Notes under the pieces: generated by a model
Seen by the model: the letters and a program-made list of their open reading frames with translations, nothing else
Databases searched by the model: none
What the model was told of the DNA's origin: nothing
Program-made: the position numbers and the translations under genes
NCBI RefSeq assembly: GCF_007565055.1
Contig: NC_044568.1
Location: 36,421,156-36,485,155 of the forward strand
Direction: 5' to 3'
Origin: Rhinopithecus roxellana
Lineage: Eukaryota; Chordata; Mammalia; Primates; Cercopithecidae
DNA length: 64,000 bases
Part shown: piece after piece, positions 59,700-64,000 of the stretch
Position numbering within the stretch: position 1 is the stretch's first letter
Layout of the letters: each line of letters begins with the position of its first letter

Positions 59700-62689
59700 G
59701 ACCAACTAGCTTATCAGATATTTTGACAGCCCCTGCTATTAAGAGAATTGATAATTATTTTGTACTGACACGCTGCTTGCCTGTCTGATGTAAATTCTGA
59801 AATTAAAACCCAATATAGTGTGCTGTTTTGATAGCTGGTGAAATGGGGACAGCCTCAAAGGGCCTGCATGAAAGACCTTCACCCACTGTGCTTTTGTGCG
59901 TGAGGTCACCTCGCCAAACAACCATCTCCTGATGATGGGGACTAGGTATGTGCTCGTTTATCCCTGAGGAGAAGCTTCAGTTCCCTGCCAGCCTGTGAAA
60001 TTATACAAGCAAGACAATTACATTCTTTCTTGAAAACTGGGATCCACCTTACCTCCTTGTAACTACAATGTTTGCCTCCCACAGTCCCAGTAGTTCACTC
60101 TGTTCTTGAATGGAAACACCATGTGGCCCTACATGGTGCAGGGTCCTCCTTCCCTGGGCTGTGAGTCTATACAAGTTTCTCATAAACAGAGAGCACTTTA
60201 TGTGAGACTATAAACTGCTCCTGTTTTCATCTGTCCAGTTCCAGCTGCCGTATGTTCAGCCATCCCCTTAAGCCCGGGGTGGGAATTCCTTCCTCAACAC
60301 TGGGGTAAAGAGGAGGTAAAACCAATTTATTATCCTGTGATTCCATAAATATGCCCACTGCCACTCCTTTTTAATTTTTTGTTGATTCTCATCCACTTTT
60401 ATTCTAGATCTTTGCTAAATCTTTGGAGTTCAAAAGAAATCTTTCAGACCTGATGATTTTAGTGTTTCCTTCCCTAATCATCACTCAGCGTATGGACTGG
60501 ACTATACAGCACAACTATGACAATTGTTTTTTTAGTTTGATTGTAGAGGTTATTTCTAAAGATGCACCATGATTACACATGCATGTTTCATAAAGTCCTG
60601 CTCATTGTTCTTTTCTCTGTCACCTTGCCCTCGCCATGCTCACTCCAGGCAATAAAGATGTATTTTAGCTTTACCATGTAACATAGTTGTGCTATAGGAG
60701 GCAATCTGCATGTGCAAGACAGAGGTCGGTTGTTTTTATGCTGCATTAGCCAGAATACAGGAGGCAACACATCTAAATGCAACAGACACCTTTCTAGGTG
60801 GTAGAAGAAGGAAAGAGATCTGGTGTTAAAGTGGGCAGAAAAATAAGGAGTTAGTGGGCAGAAAGCCAAGGAAAGAACATGTTTTGGCCATCTTGTAAAG
60901 CGGACTTGGTTTGGAAGACAACCTGAGGAAACAGTAAATATTTCTCTAAACTCACAATGTATTCATAACCATTTCTGTTTAGAAACATAGAGAACAATGT
61001 TTATTAATGCCATCCAAAGATCATTAAAGTTTAGAGCTGTCAGATGGGGTAGGTGTGAGAAACTGAAGAACTCCTTAATTCGTATTTGACAAAAAATTGT
61101 CAGGACTAAGTCTGACATTCCTTCTGATGATTGAGAATTTCTATGTATTTTGCTGGTGTTAAATAAGAAAATGTATTTTTTTTCAATACACATGTATTTT
61201 TTTTATACACATCCACCCAATGTATTAAGTTAGCAAAATAGGTCACCAGTTTGCAAAGTCCTCTATATATTAATTTAGAAATGCTTTCTCTTGGGGTTTC
61301 TTTTAAATTTTCTTCAGTGGCATTTATGCTTTGAATTTTTTAATATAACAACACTTCTTGCCTGACTTAATTTGGGGCCCTAATTAATTGTTGTATCAGG
61401 TCTCTAATTACTTAGGTACTTAGGGTGCTATGCATCAAACATTAACAAATTGTTGGCTAACCAGCTGGGTTGCACCTGCAATTATGCATTTGCAGATATA
61501 ACTAATTGCCGAAGTTTCATCCATGGAGAATCCAGCATTTGGTTCTCTTCCCACAGTTATAAAGGGTTCTGGCGGTTAATGGATCACAAGGTCTCATAAA
61601 CTGCACTTCAATTTGTAGGAAATTAGCATTTATCATATTCAAAAGTCTATTTAGTTGCTTGATAAATATTAATACATGTGGTTGTTTGATAATCTTGTTC
61701 ATGATAATACACAGTATTTTGAGGGGCACGAGCCTCTTAAGAGTGTCACCAGATTTGAATGGTCAAAGCACATCTCACCTGCCTCATGCTTTTAGAAATC
61801 CTGACGATGAAATAAAACAGCAGGGCAGAGAAGTTTAAATCTTCAAACTTGCTGAAAAGTGCCTAGCAGCAGTATCCCAACTCTCAAACCGCTGAAACCA
61901 TATAAAGAAGAAATTGACAAGTGGGGCAAAAATGTCACATAGAGGCCATTTTTAGCACATTTAAGACCTACCAAGAACTTAACTTTGGGGACATATTTAG
62001 GTTTATACAGTTTTTTTTTATTATAAATTACTTTTTTACAGGTTAAAAAAGAATAAAACGGTGCATTTAACAGAGCATTGTCTGCATTTCAATGTGCTCA
62101 GCATTTTTTCCTGCCTTTCAGAGATAATGTTTTCTCAGGCTACCCTTTCTTCTTTTAGATTGAATGAAACAAATAAAAATTTACAGTTTATATTAAAATA
62201 TCTAAAATTATATATACACACACTAAATTATATAGATTATTTTTAAAAAAAGATTATATGGAATCTATCAGCATAAAGAAGAGTGTCCATAAACAATAAG
62301 CCCTGAAGTTTTTATTTCAATCTGTGGCTCAGCACTTGATATTTAAAACTTAACAACTATTCTCATCATTTACCATTATTTTCTGAATATTGCTTCAGTA
62401 GAAACAAGTGGGTGTTATTTTGGTGACTGAAAATTTACCTAACACTTGCTGAATGCCTGAAATTGTGATCAAGTAGGAAAATACACAATCATCAGACTGG
62501 TCAAAATAGGGTATCAGAAGAAATTTGCCCACCAGATATGAAAATGGATATCTATAAGTTAATGGAAATATAGAGGTAGAATTCTATAAAATTTCATTTG
62601 GATTTAGTCAGTCATAATGATTTTGAAATGAGGACTATATTTTAAAAAAACAGAACCACTGAGTAACAAGATAAAAATGAAAAGGAATA
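59696..62689. other. Unique region
   Basis: About 3 kb without a recognisable repeat, the longest such stretch here. A TAATTA-rich patch at 61380-61510 is a candidate conserved non-coding element. No gene. Confidence 0.5.
61380..61510. promoter_or_regulatory. Homeodomain-motif-rich candidate element
   Basis: Contains 'taattaattg', 'tctaattactta', 'tgcaattatgcatttgcag' (homeobox and POU-like cores) and 'aactaattgc' within 130 bp. This is base composition and motif density only; no conservation data are available. Confidence 0.25.
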
Positions 62690-62900
62690 GATATAATTGA
62701 GTAATTACTGTCTTTTAGGGACTTTACTAAGCAATTTACTTACATTTTCTTATTGATTAACATATCAGTTCCATGATGGAGACCCAATAATCCATATTTA
62801 ATATAGGAAGATCTAAGACTCAAAGAGTTTACACAGTGAGTTCAAGTTCACAAATTTGATATGTTTCAGAGCCAGGGATTTGAGTCTAGGTAGACAGACT
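62690..62900 (-). repeat. MIR, nearly full length, minus strand
   Basis: 'agggactttactaagcaattt', 'acttacattttcttattgat', 'ctaagactcaaagagtttac' and 'cagagccagggatttgagtc' are reverse-complement MIR in order. Confidence 0.72.
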
Positions 62901-62995
62901 GGAGGTTTGATGAAAGGTCAGTCTCACATTCAATAGGCTCTACAGATTTCATAATTGTATGACAATTAGTCCATTAATAGTTATCTCCATTATCT

Positions 62996-63038
62996 TACAT
63001 ATGTATTGTTATAACTATACTATAACAATACATATGTA
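62996..63038. repeat. 18-bp-stem palindrome
   Basis: Arms 62996-63013 and 63021-63038 (acatatgtattgttata and its complement plus one pair) with a 7-nt loop. The right arm is also the start of a 100-bp tandem repeat. Confidence 0.95.
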
Positions 63039-63198
63039 TATGCATTTTACATGTCTAAACTATTGAAATATTGAAATATGTATTGTATGTGCCTAAACAT
63101 ATGAAATAACTAGGTAGAGTTATAACAATACATATGTATGTTGCATTGAACATGTCTAAACTATTGTACATATTGTATATGCCTAAACTACTTACATT
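63021..63198. repeat. 100-bp tandem duplication
   Basis: Copy 1 63021-63120, copy 2 63121-about 63198. Both begin 'tataacaatacatatgtat' and share 'acatgtctaaactattg' and 'gcctaaac'. Copy 2 lacks about 10 bp in the middle. Confidence 0.9.
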
Positions 63199-64000
63199 TT
63201 GGAGCTTTTATAGATGAGTGAGATAATATATACTAGCGTTGTGTATGTATATTTATGTCCATGTCAGAACCTAATCTAAATCTGTTTAACTGTGTCTTAA
63301 TTGTGTCTATTTTGCAGACTCAAAAATAATTATCAACTCCTAGATCAAAGAGCTAGTAAGTGATCTGCCTGGGAGTAAACACTAATGTTTTTCATTCAGG
63401 ATGTGCAATAGATGTCATAATGAAGGGTATGTCTTGGCAGTCACACATAAAAGTTGAAATTCTCATTTAATGAAAACCTTACTCTGTGAACTGGATGCAA
63501 TTATCTAATTTTCCTCATCTTCGATTTCTTCATTTAGTAGATATAATTTATTCATTCAATCAGCATTTATTGAGCTTCTATTATGTTATAAAACTCTGTC
63601 CTAGGTCACGAGATACTTTATTAAATGAAAACTCCAAAAAAAAAAAAACCTACTCTTGTGGGGTTTACATACAGGTGGGAGAAACAGGCAATAAATTACA
63701 GGTCCATTAGATAACTTACCCTGTTAGAAGGTGATAAATAATGACAAAAACGTCATCCTTATTCAACACATTGTGAAGGTGAAATGAGATTAACTGTACA
63801 ACATTCCTAAATCTGGATCCATCACACAGTAATCATCCATTCAAGTGTGATTATACTATTTCCTTCCTATTCATGCCCTCTGGGTCTCTTTCCATTTGCC
63901 ACATTCTTTCACCAATGGCAAGAAAAGTAAATACCAGAAACAGCTCCTTTACAACTGCAAATTCCTAAATCCTCAAGATCTATTCTTCTTTTTTTCTCTT
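63199..64000. other. No gene; weak L2-like block
   Basis: 63550-63615 ('cagcatttattgagcttcta') resembles an L2-associated block. A 12-A run lies at 63637-63648. The rest is unassigned. Confidence 0.45.

Overview
This window is non-coding DNA from a catarrhine primate, most likely an Old World monkey (Cercopithecidae). The repeats are primate: Alu monomers and dimers, L1PA-like and L1M LINEs, THE1/MST/MLT1 MaLR elements, MADE1, MER2, L2 and MIR. Two nearly undiverged Alus (17166-17465, 47090-47397) carry a variant known from the cercopithecoid AluYR lineage, reading GGCCGGATCTCAGC in the body and CTTGAGCCAC at the 5' end. No open reading frame looks like a cellular gene. The longest stop-free stretches (up to about 130 codons) fall inside repeats or AT-rich sequence without protein similarity. 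I see no CpG island, complete RNA gene or convincing multi-exon structure, so this is intergenic or deep intronic sequence.

Layout. 1-9.7 kb: AT-rich DNA with old MIR, CR1/L2 and L1M remnants and one Alu. 9.7-13.5 kb: a 5'-truncated L1 with degraded target-site duplications, carrying a nested THE1 LTR and a nested Alu, followed by a complete Tigger-type MITE. 13.7-18.9 kb: an old L1 end, a truncated tRNA-Lys pseudogene, a class II (ERV-K type) solo LTR with matching 6-bp flanks, several Alus including a young AluYR-like copy, and an L2 interrupted by a MADE1 hairpin. 19.7-23.5 kb: an L1M 3' end, an L1 that appears to join 5'UTR directly to 3'UTR and is split by an MST LTR, and an ERVL-type LTR. 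25.0-27.9 kb: a MaLR provirus (LTR, internal region, LTR) with a perfect 5-bp target duplication, sitting inside an older LTR-like repeat.

30-46 kb: sparse fossil repeats (Alu monomer, MIR, L2, MER5A, MLT1) and an unnamed repeat family with two tandem copies and one inverted copy (36.6-39.5 kb). 47-58.9 kb: the second young Alu, an ERV1-like LTR, MLT1 LTRs, microsatellites, a FRAM monomer, and a nest of AluY and Alu/MER2 insertions inside an older repeat. 58.9-64 kb: mostly unique AT-rich DNA with one short homeodomain-motif-rich candidate regulatory patch, a long A-run and a palindrome plus 100-bp tandem repeat.

No genes work together here. What the window records is a sequence of insertions. 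I found no convincing undescribed biological system. The most interesting items are the unnamed repeat family, the internally deleted L1, the truncated tRNA retropseudogene and the nested insertion histories. Family names come from recognising consensus features by eye, and boundaries are approximate unless target-site duplications are quoted.
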